5,148 nucleotides of DNA from Methanospirillum sp. (lineage in GTDB: Archaea; Halobacteriota; Methanomicrobia; Methanomicrobiales; Methanospirillaceae), in assembly GCA_028695895.1 (NCBI GenBank), contig JAQVIE010000117.1:1-5148 (forward strand). The letters run 5' to 3'. The notes beneath the pieces are model-generated. The model did not search any database. It was not told where the DNA came from and saw only the letters and a list, made by a program, of their open reading frames with translations. A program made the position numbers and the translations under genes. The number at the start of each line of letters is the position of its first letter. Position 1 is the stretch's first letter. Shown here piece by piece: positions 1-5,148 of the stretch.

Positions 1-338
1 CTACAGAAAAACCACTCCTTGACAGACTTGGTGAATCGACTATCAAGCTCCCTATTGGAAGTATATCAGGGATTGCAAGCAGTATTCTGACAGAATGCAA
101 AATTCGTGGAATACCAGGCATTGGTCCTTTGGGAGAGACTATTAATGCACCTGATCCAAGAGCTGCTGCAAAAACCGTGGATGTCCTGAATACTCTTTAT
201 GATCTGCATATAGAGACAACCGATCTTATAGAACAGGCAGAAGAGATAGAAACGCAGATGCACAGACTGGCAGAAGATGTTCAGACCGCAGAGGAACAGA
301 CTGTCAGGAAAGAATCACAACTGCCAATGTATGGGTGA
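1..338 (+). CDS. PAC2-family protein (proteasome assembly chaperone-like), 5' truncated by window
   Basis: The reading frame is open from the window edge (first full codon at 3) to TGA at 336-338, giving the last 111 residues; the start lies outside. The visible part resembles the C-terminal half of archaeal PAC2-family proteins. A Gly/Ile-rich stretch (GIPGIGPLGETINAPDPRAA, about residues 37-56) matches the family's conserved 'GE...DP.AA' region before a helix, and is followed by a Leu/Glu-rich, probably coiled-coil tail (about residues 75-105, with many E, Q and A). Known family members (archaeal PbaA/PbaB, eukaryotic Pba1/Pba2) are ATP-independent cytoplasmic chaperones that help assemble 20S proteasomes, but many archaeal paralogs have no tested role. 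No HbYX-type C-terminal tail is present: the protein ends in MYG. The downstream DUF473 gene follows at once and probably shares the transcript. The family call is from recognition of the motif pattern. The exact function is uncertain. Confidence 0.75.
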   Translation, partial: TEKPLLDRLGESTIKLPIGSISGIASSILTECKIRGIPGIGPLGETINAPDPRAAAKTVDVLNTLYDLHIETTDLIEQAEEIETQMHRLAEDVQTAEEQTVRKESQLPMYG

Positions 339-340
339 TC
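334..340 (+). promoter_or_regulatory. Shine-Dalgarno site of the DUF473 gene
   Basis: GGTGATC is an exact match to part of the anti-anti-SD sequence AGGAGGTGATCC expected from the archaeal 16S rRNA 3' end. It overlaps the stop codon of the PAC2-family gene. It lies 3 nt before the ATG at 344 (5 nt counting from GGTGA). This favours ATG 344 over the GTG at 335, which lies inside the site. Confidence 0.6.
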
Positions 341-343
341 TCC

Positions 344-739
344 ATGAAGTGTATTGCACTTACAGGAATTTTTCCCCAGGTTATTGATGAACTTAAAAAA
401 GGTATACCACGAACAGTAGAGCTTACCAGTGCGCACAACATCATTTCACTCACACAGGTTGAACCAGGTTCACAGGTTTTTCTTACAACCATTGATTGTG
501 AAGATGTTACCATGGGAGATACAGGAATTATCGTTGAAGTGATTTCCGTTGCAATTACCATGAAACATACAGTTGAATCAGGACTTGGTTATCATCTAAT
601 GGAACGTGAAAAATTATCCGCGCGAGTTAAGGTGCGGTTCCTCTCAAATACAACCATTCGTGAAAATATTACCAGGTGTTCAATTACAGAGCCCAGAATA
701 GTGGATGTTGTCCGTCCGTTCACTTTTCATGCCGGGTGA
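344..739 (+). CDS. DUF473 family protein
   Basis: This 131-residue protein of unknown function has the look and usual length of the archaeal DUF473 family. It opens with MKCIALTGI, has a 'ELTSAHN' segment near residues 27-33, then a 'PGSQVFLTT..CEDV..GD.GIIVEV' pattern near 43-69 typical of a small beta-rich domain. No signal peptide, membrane segment or catalytic motif is visible, so it is probably cytoplasmic. ATG 344 is chosen because GGTGATC lies just upstream. An in-frame GTG at 335 would add three residues and overlap the preceding stop by 4 nt. Only 5 nt separate the PAC2-family stop from this start, so translational coupling is likely. The pairing hints at a role linked to protein quality control, but this is context inference only. 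The family is uncharacterised as far as I know. Confidence 0.8.
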   Translation: MKCIALTGIFPQVIDELKKGIPRTVELTSAHNIISLTQVEPGSQVFLTTIDCEDVTMGDTGIIVEVISVAITMKHTVESGLGYHLMEREKLSARVKVRFLSNTTIRENITRCSITEPRIVDVVRPFTFHAG

Positions 740-743
740 ACAT

Positions 744-802
744 CCTCACCCCTACCATTCTTAACGCTACTATTATCAGGTATTGACGTTAACAGAGTGA
801 GG
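744..802. repeat. two nested inverted repeats in the DUF473-tRNA spacer
   Basis: CCTCAC (744-749) is complementary to GTGAGG (797-802). Inside this pair TTAACG (761-766) is complementary to CGTTAA (787-792). The arms are perfect over 6 bp, but the loops are long (20 nt for the inner pair) and the side spacers unequal (11 and 4 nt). The spacer could hold a regulatory or RNA structure, or the match could be chance in a 72-nt stretch. Confidence 0.3.
770..778 (+). promoter_or_regulatory. possible TATA-like element for the tRNA gene
   Basis: CTATTATCA is the most TATA-like A/T stretch about 35-42 nt before the mature tRNA 5' end. It would fit a transcription start near 800 and a short 5' leader removed by RNase P. 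The match to the archaeal consensus is poor and no clear BRE purine element precedes it, so this is a weak call. Confidence 0.25.
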
Positions 803-811
803 CATATCTTT

Positions 812-886
812 GGGCCTGTGGCTTAGCCAGGATATAGCGTCGGGCTTCTAACCCGAATGTCGGGGGTTCGAATCCCTCCAGGTCCG
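812..886 (+). tRNA. tRNA-Arg (anticodon UCU)
   Basis: A full cloverleaf can be folded by hand. The acceptor stem GGGCCTG (812-818) pairs with CAGGTCC (879-885), with one G-U pair. The D arm starts GCTT at 821 and closes with AGC at 836-838; its fourth pair is a U-U mismatch. The anticodon stem TCGGG (840-844) pairs with CCCGA (852-856) around a 7-nt loop CTTCTAA holding anticodon TCT (847-849). The variable region has 5 nt. The T stem GGGGG (862-866) pairs with CCCTC (874-878) around TTCGAAT. The discriminator is G886. CCA is not encoded and must be added after transcription. The anticodon loop is uninterrupted, so there is no intron at the canonical 37/38 site. It decodes AGA and probably AGG. 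It is a single gene converging on the lipoprotein gene. Confidence 0.97.
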
Positions 887-903
887 TTATTTTTAAAAAA
901 AAA
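887..903. terminator. bidirectional T/A-rich terminator between tRNA-Arg and lipoprotein gene
   Basis: On the plus strand TTATTTTT (887-894) directly follows the tRNA. On the minus strand a run of nine Ts (complement of A895-A903) directly follows the lipoprotein stop codon (complement of 904-906). Archaeal RNA polymerase terminates at oligo-T tracts without needing a hairpin, so this 17-nt segment can serve both converging genes. Confidence 0.6.
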
Positions 904-1689
904 TTAAAGGTACATGTATCTGCTGATACGAATTACCTTATCATAGAAATGATACCGGGTACCATCGGTAAATAAAACATCAGCAGAAATCCTGTCCATG
1001 CAGTTATTAGTTGCAGTAAACACAACTTCATCACCTGCCCTGCTGCCAAGATTCTTTGTCTCCATTGAACCATCAGGGCCGATCCTGTGAACCTGTATTG
1101 TTTTGATCAGGTTTTGACCAAATCCACCCCTGAATTGAACCTCAATTCTGCTGATATCAACATTGGCCTGGATGATAACAGACTTGTTTGCCGGAATCTC
1201 CTGCACGGGATCAGGTTTGAAAAACGGAGAGTTGGCAATTTTTTCACAGGGATCAATAACTTCGTAATAATCAGCCGGACAAATACCCCTGATATACTGC
1301 ATCATCTCATTTAAAATGACATAATTCTTACCATTTTTAAAATATGCCGTGCCGATAACCTGATCGCCACATCCTGAACCTTTTAAAACGACTGAGTTGC
1401 CAACAATATTTCCAATCACACCAGAGCTCCTGGTTCCGTCTGGACTTATTAACTCAACCTTTATCTCCTTCAGTAAAGACTGACCATACCCTCCTCTGAA
1501 AATTGCGGTTATGTACATTCCTTCCTGATTAAGTTGCACAGATGCAGTCAGGTTTGCCGGAGGCTGTACAGTCACTACAGGTGAAGGAAAAACCCCGGTT
1601 TCAGATGCAACTGATGAACAGGAGGCTAAAAAGGAGAACAATAATACTCCGCAGAAGATCCACTTCCATGTTCTCATACAAAAAACCAT
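904..1689 (-). CDS. predicted lipoprotein with two tandem copies of an uncharacterised domain
   Basis: I do not recognise a named family. With the ATG at 1689 the protein has 261 residues. It begins with a basic/aromatic segment (RTWKW), a hydrophobic stretch (IFCGVLLFSF) and a lipobox LASC with Cys24, so it is probably exported and lipid-anchored on the outer face of the membrane. After a Ser/Pro/Val-rich linker come two copies of an about 90-residue beta-rich domain (about 46-136 and 168-256). Each has FRGG[YF]GQ (64-70; 186-192), a following L[LI]K.I.V strand, a PDG turn (83-85; 205-207), an aligned Cys (107; 230) and an aromatic-rich last strand. Two more Cys (137, 148) lie in the linker. 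ATG 1689 has an AGGA 9 nt upstream. ATG 1677 gives a more classical signal peptide but has no SD, and a GTG at 1710 is also in frame. It could bind ligands or other surface proteins; the function is unknown. Confidence 0.8.
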   Translation of the reverse strand: MVFCMRTWKWIFCGVLLFSFLASCSSVASETGVFPSPVVTVQPPANLTASVQLNQEGMYITAIFRGGYGQSLLKEIKVELISPDGTRSSGVIGNIVGNSVVLKGSGCGDQVIGTAYFKNGKNYVILNEMMQYIRGICPADYYEVIDPCEKIANSPFFKPDPVQEIPANKSVIIQANVDISRIEVQFRGGFGQNLIKTIQVHRIGPDGSMETKNLGSRAGDEVVFTATNNCMDRISADVLFTDGTRYHFYDKVIRISRYMYL

Positions 1690-1729
1690 ATGAGTGAATC
1701 CTACCGCCACCTATTTCAAGATTATGAAT

Positions 1730-1739
1730 AAAAAAAAAA
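1730..1739 (-). terminator. oligo-T terminator after nusA
   Basis: The minus strand reads ten consecutive Ts here, 14 nt after the nusA stop codon, which suits archaeal intrinsic termination of the rpoA1-rpoA2-rpl30e-nusA transcript. The A/T-rich bases just after it on the minus strand (TTATTCATAATC, about 1721-1732) could also form the TATA region of the lipoprotein gene, since they lie about 30-40 nt before its likely start. The terminator call is moderate; the promoter suggestion is weak. Confidence 0.5.
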
Positions 1740-1753
1740 GGAATACTACCTGA

Positions 1754-2182
1754 TTATTCAATAATAATATTTTTAATATCGTGTTCTCTCATTGCCAGCA
1801 TCTTGGTACGGTTAAGGTTTTTTCCAGCCTTTCCGATTGCACGGCCACGATCTTCATCCCGGATGACTACATGAGCTATCTGATCGCCATGGTAATCTGA
1901 AAACTGCACCTCTTTCACCTGGGATGGATGGAAGCAGTTCCTGATAAACTGTGCCGGATCATCAGAATACTCTACAGCTTCAACCCTTTTCCCAAAAGAT
2001 TCTGATGCTTTTTTAATGTTGATACCTTTTTTTCCAATAGCAAATCCCATATCACCGGGATTTACTACGAAAATCAGGCAGTCATCTTCACTATTATCAA
2101 TGACATCACGACTACCCGCGCCGGTGATCTTCTCAAACCGGGCGATAAGTGCGATCGTCTCTTCATTCAGGACTACTCCCAT
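1754..2182 (-). CDS. nusA: NusA-like transcription termination/antitermination factor (two KH domains)
   Basis: This 142-residue protein matches archaeal NusA in size and layout. It consists of two KH RNA-binding domains and lacks the N-terminal polymerase-binding and S1 domains of bacterial NusA. The GxxG loops of the KH folds are visible as GKKG (50-53, in AIGKKGINI) and GKAG (117-120, in AIGKAGKNL). It probably binds RNA and acts with RNA polymerase or in ribosome biogenesis; the archaeal role is less well defined than the bacterial one. The ATG at 2182 is preceded by GAGG (2187-2190) with 4-nt spacing, and the rpl30e stop is only 9 nt upstream, so it is in the same operon. It is the last gene of the operon here; a T tract follows. 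The acidic start of the protein and the IIIE C-terminus look intact. Confidence 0.93.
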   Translation of the reverse strand: MGVVLNEETIALIARFEKITGAGSRDVIDNSEDDCLIFVVNPGDMGFAIGKKGINIKKASESFGKRVEAVEYSDDPAQFIRNCFHPSQVKEVQFSDYHGDQIAHVVIRDEDRGRAIGKAGKNLNRTKMLAMREHDIKNIIIE

Positions 2183-2191
2183 GCAGCCTCG

Positions 2192-2479
2192 TTACCTGGA
2201 AAGGGTAAGAATATCAGAGTCACCAGACTCTTCGATTGCAAGTGCGCTCACGATGAAGGGTTTACCACAGGCACGGCCAAGCTGGACACCTGATCCTTCA
2301 TAGGTATACGTCTTTACATCATCCTTTCCACTAAGATAACTGGAAAATTCTGAAGGACAGTTTGCCGCAACGACGACAAGTTTTGCAGAACCCTTGTTAA
2401 TACTCTCTTTTGTCTCATTCTGACCAAGAATAACCTTCCCGGTCTTAATTGCTCGCCTCAGCGATGTATTGAAATCCAT
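2192..2479 (-). CDS. rpl30e: 50S ribosomal protein L30e
   Basis: This 95-residue protein has the full L30e pattern. It starts MDF...LRRA.KTGKV.LG.N.T, has a central KLVVVAANCP strand-turn (33-42) typical of the L7Ae/L30e RNA-binding fold, then a G.GVQLG segment (63-68) before CGKPF (71-75), and ends VSALAI....SDIL.L. It is a component of the archaeal large ribosomal subunit, and the fold typically recognises kink-turn RNA. It lies 11 nt after rpoA2 and 9 nt before nusA, the usual archaeal position. GGGGT lies about 9 nt upstream of the ATG as a moderate SD. Length and conserved residues look normal. Confidence 0.95.
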   Translation of the reverse strand: MDFNTSLRRAIKTGKVILGQNETKESINKGSAKLVVVAANCPSEFSSYLSGKDDVKTYTYEGSGVQLGRACGKPFIVSALAIEESGDSDILTLSR

Positions 2480-2490
2480 ATCAGATACCC

Positions 2491-4452
2491 CTATACTTTC
2501 TGCTTTACTACTAATTTAACATCCCCTGTTCCGAGCTGAATTGGCTGACCAACAATGACATTTTCGGTCACACCACACAGGATATCAGACTCATGGGCAA
2601 CAGCCGCATCCAGGAGATGGTTCACGGTCACTTCGAATGCTGCACGGGAAAGAACAGATTCTTTCTCTCCTGCAATACCGTGACGTCCAATCTGCTTTAC
2701 TTCACCTTCCATGCACATCATATCAGCAACCAGCATGATATGGCGCACATCAACCATGATACCCTGTTCAGACAGGGTTGCAAGTGCTTCGTTGATTATG
2801 GCATTTCTGGCAGCCTCAATACCAAGCACCTGTGAGATTTCGTTGATATTATTGGTCCTGGTCCTTGTTGTATCTACGCCACGGATGGCAAATACATCTT
2901 TCAGGTTTGAACCTTCGGTGTAGAGGATATATTCCCCAGATTCTTTTCTTACAACCACACGTTCAATATCATCTATACCCTGAACGATTACATTTCTGAC
3001 ATGTTCCTTAAGCTGGAACAGGTTCTGGTAACTTCCCCGGTCCTTTGGTATAAAGATGAGCAGACCTTCTGTTTCATTGGTTTCAAACTCAAAATCGCGA
3101 TAATGTCTTCGTTCCTTGATCTTCTTTGGTCCGATTTCAAGTATCTCCCTGACAGAGATTTTTCTTTTTTCACAAACTGCTTTGTTGACATGGACCACTA
3201 TCTGCATATTGGCCATATCTGTTGTGATATCTCCAAACTCCTGAAGTGGTGCAGCTTCAATCTGCCATGACACCTGTCTGGCCTTGTCACGGTCTGTTGA
3301 ATAACCTTCACGAAGGTGGATCGTCATGGTAGGTGTGGACGGTTCCTTCCTTGCATCCATTATCTCAATCAGGCGGGGAAGACCTAAGGTAACATTGATT
3401 TCGGCCACACCCGCGTAGTGGAAGGTACGCATTGTCATCTGGGTACCAGGCTCACCAATTGACTGGGCTGCAACAACACCAACCGCTTCACAGGGTTCTA
3501 TCCTGGTAAGTTTATATTCCTTGACCATCTGGGCAAGAATTTTGGAATACTGTTCATTAGTAACAACCCTGGTCGGATCATCAAGTCCTTCAATCTCTCT
3601 TTTGATGATGATTCTGGCAAGAGTTGTATTAGTACGGTGGGGAAGACCTATAGCAATCAGTTCAAAGAATCGTTTTGACATCCGCTGAGTAATCTGCGGT
3701 TGATCCACCATCTCTTCAAGCGAGGGGAGATGATCACGAATCAATGCCCTGAATTTATCCTGTTCGAACCGGTTCAGGCCCTCAAAATCTGCAGCATTGA
3801 CCCAGTCAGGTATCTTTATCTCCTCTTCAGGAGTTACCTTTTTGACTGTGAATACCTCCTGCACATTGTCAGAAGGAAGAGGAAAAGTCCTCATTATCCA
3901 GTCTTCAAAATCACCTTTTGAAAACAGATCAGTCAAAAAAAGCATATACTGCTTCTGGGTCAGTCTGAAATTCGGGATTTCTTTACGTTTGATATCTTTA
4001 ATCCGTTCTTTGAGGAGCTTTTCAATACGGTCCGGGATTGAACCAATCTTCTCAACAGTCATCGGGTAATCAGAGAAATGTTCCCTGATTTCCATGGATT
4101 TTTTATCAAGGGTGGTAAGCCGGGGCCTTGCAGTGGGAGTGATGATTGTCTTTGGAAGAATGACCTCTTCTTCATCATCAGGCGATATAACAAGAGGAGA
4201 AAAACTCTCTTTCAGCCAGTCATAGAATTTTTCTGCATAGATAAGATCCTCCATCTTTGCAACAAATGTCTGGTCATCGATGGTATCTTCAGCCTCTGCA
4301 TCCTCTTCTTTCATCCTGTGCTCAACCATCTCAATGAGCACTTCCCGGATATGTTCCGGAACATCATCCGGAAATTTCCGTTTGACTTTATGGTCATCAA
4401 AGTACCGGAGAACTGCTGCTGCAGCTTCTGAGGGAATTTTTAGTTCCTCCAT
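2491..4452 (-). CDS. rpoA2: DNA-directed RNA polymerase subunit A'' with long N-terminal extension
   Basis: This 653-residue protein holds the C-terminal part of the RNA polymerase largest subunit. The core from about residue 269 is canonical. [15 protein letters not shown] starts at 321 and the trigger loop region MRTFHYAGV is at 341-349, where His345 aligns with Rpb1 His1085 that assists nucleotide addition. [20 protein letters not shown] follows at 356-375, then the cleft and jaw region, [12 protein letters not shown] at 590-601 and [17 protein letters not shown] near the end. The oddity is about 268 residues before the core; usual archaeal A'' has only about 50-70 residues before the CEAVG motif. 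The extension is charged and helical and contains repeated modules (for example [10 protein letters not shown] at 75-84 and [10 protein letters not shown] at 181-190). ATG 4452 is well supported: GGAGG lies 7 nt upstream and TAATG overlaps the rpoA1 stop. No intein motifs are present. I am sure of the core; a role for the extension is unknown. Confidence 0.97.
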   Translation of the reverse strand: MEELKIPSEAAAAVLRYFDDHKVKRKFPDDVPEHIREVLIEMVEHRMKEEDAEAEDTIDDQTFVAKMEDLIYAEKFYDWLKESFSPLVISPDDEEEVILPKTIITPTARPRLTTLDKKSMEIREHFSDYPMTVEKIGSIPDRIEKLLKERIKDIKRKEIPNFRLTQKQYMLFLTDLFSKGDFEDWIMRTFPLPSDNVQEVFTVKKVTPEEEIKIPDWVNAADFEGLNRFEQDKFRALIRDHLPSLEEMVDQPQITQRMSKRFFELIAIGLPHRTNTTLARIIIKREIEGLDDPTRVVTNEQYSKILAQMVKEYKLTRIEPCEAVGVVAAQSIGEPGTQMTMRTFHYAGVAEINVTLGLPRLIEIMDARKEPSTPTMTIHLREGYSTDRDKARQVSWQIEAAPLQEFGDITTDMANMQIVVHVNKAVCEKRKISVREILEIGPKKIKERRHYRDFEFETNETEGLLIFIPKDRGSYQNLFQLKEHVRNVIVQGIDDIERVVVRKESGEYILYTEGSNLKDVFAIRGVDTTRTRTNNINEISQVLGIEAARNAIINEALATLSEQGIMVDVRHIMLVADMMCMEGEVKQIGRHGIAGEKESVLSRAAFEVTVNHLLDAAVAHESDILCGVTENVIVGQPIQLGTGDVKLVVKQKV

Positions 4453-5148
4453 TAAATCTCCTCCTTAAGGATATTGCTCACAATGCCTTCCACATCCACA
4501 GGTTCACCAAACGAACTTTTCATCGGATCGGTTGAGTCTTCTCCATATTCGAACTGGATAATCCTGCCTCCGGTGGTTCTGACAGTCATGTCATAGGCCA
4601 CCTTCAGATCCTGCAAAGCATTAATCATTCTCCGCTGAAGATAACCAGACTGTGATGTTCTAACTGCAGTATCCACAAGACCTTCACGACCTCCGATTGC
4701 ATGGAAGAAGAACTCAGTAGGGTTAAGGCCGGATTTATAACTATTCATAACAAATCCACGAGCCATTGCACCCCTGTCATTTTTCATAAAATGAGGAAGA
4801 GTCCTGTCCTCATATCCTCTCACAATACGTTCCCCACGAACTGCCTGCTGACCAACACATCCAGCCATCTGGGTCAGGTTAAGCATGGAACCTCTGGCCC
4901 CGGATACTGCCATGACAACCGCAGAGTTGGACAAACCAAGATGACGGCCTGCAATATCTCCGGTATTATCACGTGCCTTCCCAAGCACCTGCATAATCTG
5001 CATTTCAAGAGTTTCTTCAGGGGTTCTTCCAGGCATTGGTTCAAGCTGGCCATCTTCAAAGATCTGGATACGTCGTTCAACATCCTGAGCAGCCCGCCCA
5101 AGAACTTCACGAATCTGACCGTAATCACTCTTGGACAGATCTTCATCA
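4452..5148 (-). CDS. rpoA1: DNA-directed RNA polymerase subunit A', C-terminal part (5' truncated by window)
   Basis: The frame is open to the window edge, and the last 231 residues of A' are visible; an ATG at 5036 is internal, because homology continues upstream of it. In order, the visible part shows a GRTPEETLE segment (visible residues 40-48), the funnel region [24 protein letters not shown] (83-108), RTLPHF (115-120), and the bridge helix region with [20 protein letters not shown] (143-162) followed by SGYLQRR, a part of the catalytic centre. It ends soon after the conserved YGED...DPMK (201-210), which is the usual A' end and the archaeal split point. The TAA at 4452-4454 overlaps the rpoA2 ATG by 1 nt. 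Archaeal A' and A'' together equal bacterial beta' or eukaryotic Rpb1. No truncation or frameshift is visible. Confidence 0.97.
   Translation of the reverse strand, partial: DEDLSKSDYGQIREVLGRAAQDVERRIQIFEDGQLEPMPGRTPEETLEMQIMQVLGKARDNTGDIAGRHLGLSNSAVVMAVSGARGSMLNLTQMAGCVGQQAVRGERIVRGYEDRTLPHFMKNDRGAMARGFVMNSYKSGLNPTEFFFHAIGGREGLVDTAVRTSQSGYLQRRMINALQDLKVAYDMTVRTTGGRIIQFEYGEDSTDPMKSSFGEPVDVEGIVSNILKEEI
4460..4464 (-). promoter_or_regulatory. Shine-Dalgarno site of rpoA2 within the rpoA1 coding end
   Basis: GGAGG (minus strand) lies within the codons for the KEE of the A' C-terminus, 7 nt before the rpoA2 ATG. With the TAATG stop-start overlap this points to translational coupling of A' and A''. 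It also fixes the rpoA2 start so that the long N-terminal extension is translated. Confidence 0.75.

Noticed and set aside
335..343. GTG at 335 as start of the DUF473 gene (GTGA overlap with the upstream stop)
   Set aside because: The GTG lies inside the GGTGATC Shine-Dalgarno match, and the ATG at 344 is at ideal distance from it and gives the usual family start MKCIAL.
845..851. Possible archaeal tRNA intron in tRNA-Arg
   Set aside because: The anticodon loop is exactly 7 nt with a fully paired 5-bp stem on both sides, so no intron is present there.
2016..2303. Plus-strand frame opposite nusA and rpl30e
   Set aside because: It spans two well-recognised minus-strand genes and its Pro/Ser-rich product resembles nothing I know.
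4078..4431. Open plus-strand frames opposite rpoA2 (also 3001-3270, 3700-3921 and 3797-4069)
   Set aside because: They are antisense to a well-supported conserved gene, their translations are rich in Cys, Phe and Ser with no domain pattern, and they have no clear ribosome binding sites. They are shadow frames.
2491..4452. An intein explaining the unusual length of RpoA2
   Set aside because: The conserved trigger-loop and C-terminal motifs run without interruption, the extra sequence is at the N-terminus rather than in a conserved site, and no N-terminal Cys/Ser splice block or C-terminal His-Asn junction is visible.
4874..5146. Alternative minus-strand frame overlapping rpoA1
   Set aside because: The other frame encodes the highly conserved A' funnel region continuously to the window edge, so this is a shadow.
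1..5148. CRISPR array, insertion sequence or prophage signal
   Set aside because: No spaced direct repeats, transposase-like frames or terminal inverted repeats were seen; the genes are mostly conserved housekeeping genes.

Overview
The window comes from an archaeon. The evidence is a split RNA polymerase largest subunit (A' and A'' as separate genes), the order rpoA1-rpoA2-rpl30e-nusA, an archaeal two-KH NusA, an archaeal PAC2-type protein, a DUF473 protein, and a tRNA without an encoded CCA. Moderate GC, strong Shine-Dalgarno sites and the style of the proteins suggest a methanogenic euryarchaeon, most likely Methanomicrobiales (Methanospirillum-like). That placement is inference.

Layout. 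Positions 1-739, plus strand: the 3' end of a PAC2-family (proteasome assembly chaperone-like) gene, followed by a tightly coupled DUF473 gene. Positions 740-811 are a short spacer with two nested inverted repeats and a possible weak TATA element. A tRNA-Arg(UCU) gene lies at 812-886 on the plus strand. It converges on a minus-strand lipoprotein gene (904-1689), and the two share a T/A-rich bidirectional termination region. A 64-nt gap with a ten-T tract on the minus strand separates the lipoprotein gene from the transcription operon on the same strand: nusA (1754-2182), rpl30e (2192-2479), rpoA2 (2491-4452) and the 3' part of rpoA1 (4452 to the window edge). The operon genes are 9-11 nt apart or overlap by 1 nt, so they are almost certainly co-transcribed from a promoter outside the window.

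The operon products act together in transcription and translation. A' supplies the bridge helix and A'' the trigger loop of the RNA polymerase active centre. NusA is a probable RNA-binding transcription factor and L30e is a ribosomal protein.

The main unusual observation is in RpoA2. It has 653 residues, with about 268 residues before the short helical module that normally begins archaeal A''. This extension lies at the A'/A'' split, the position of the foot domain of eukaryotic Rpb1. It appears to contain diverged tandem copies of a helical module that resembles the native A'' N-terminus, which suggests a foot-like domain expanded by duplication. Second, the lipoprotein consists of two clear copies of one domain, each carrying an FRGG[YF]GQ signature. 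Third, the operon ends after nusA, where rps12 and rps7 often follow in other archaea.
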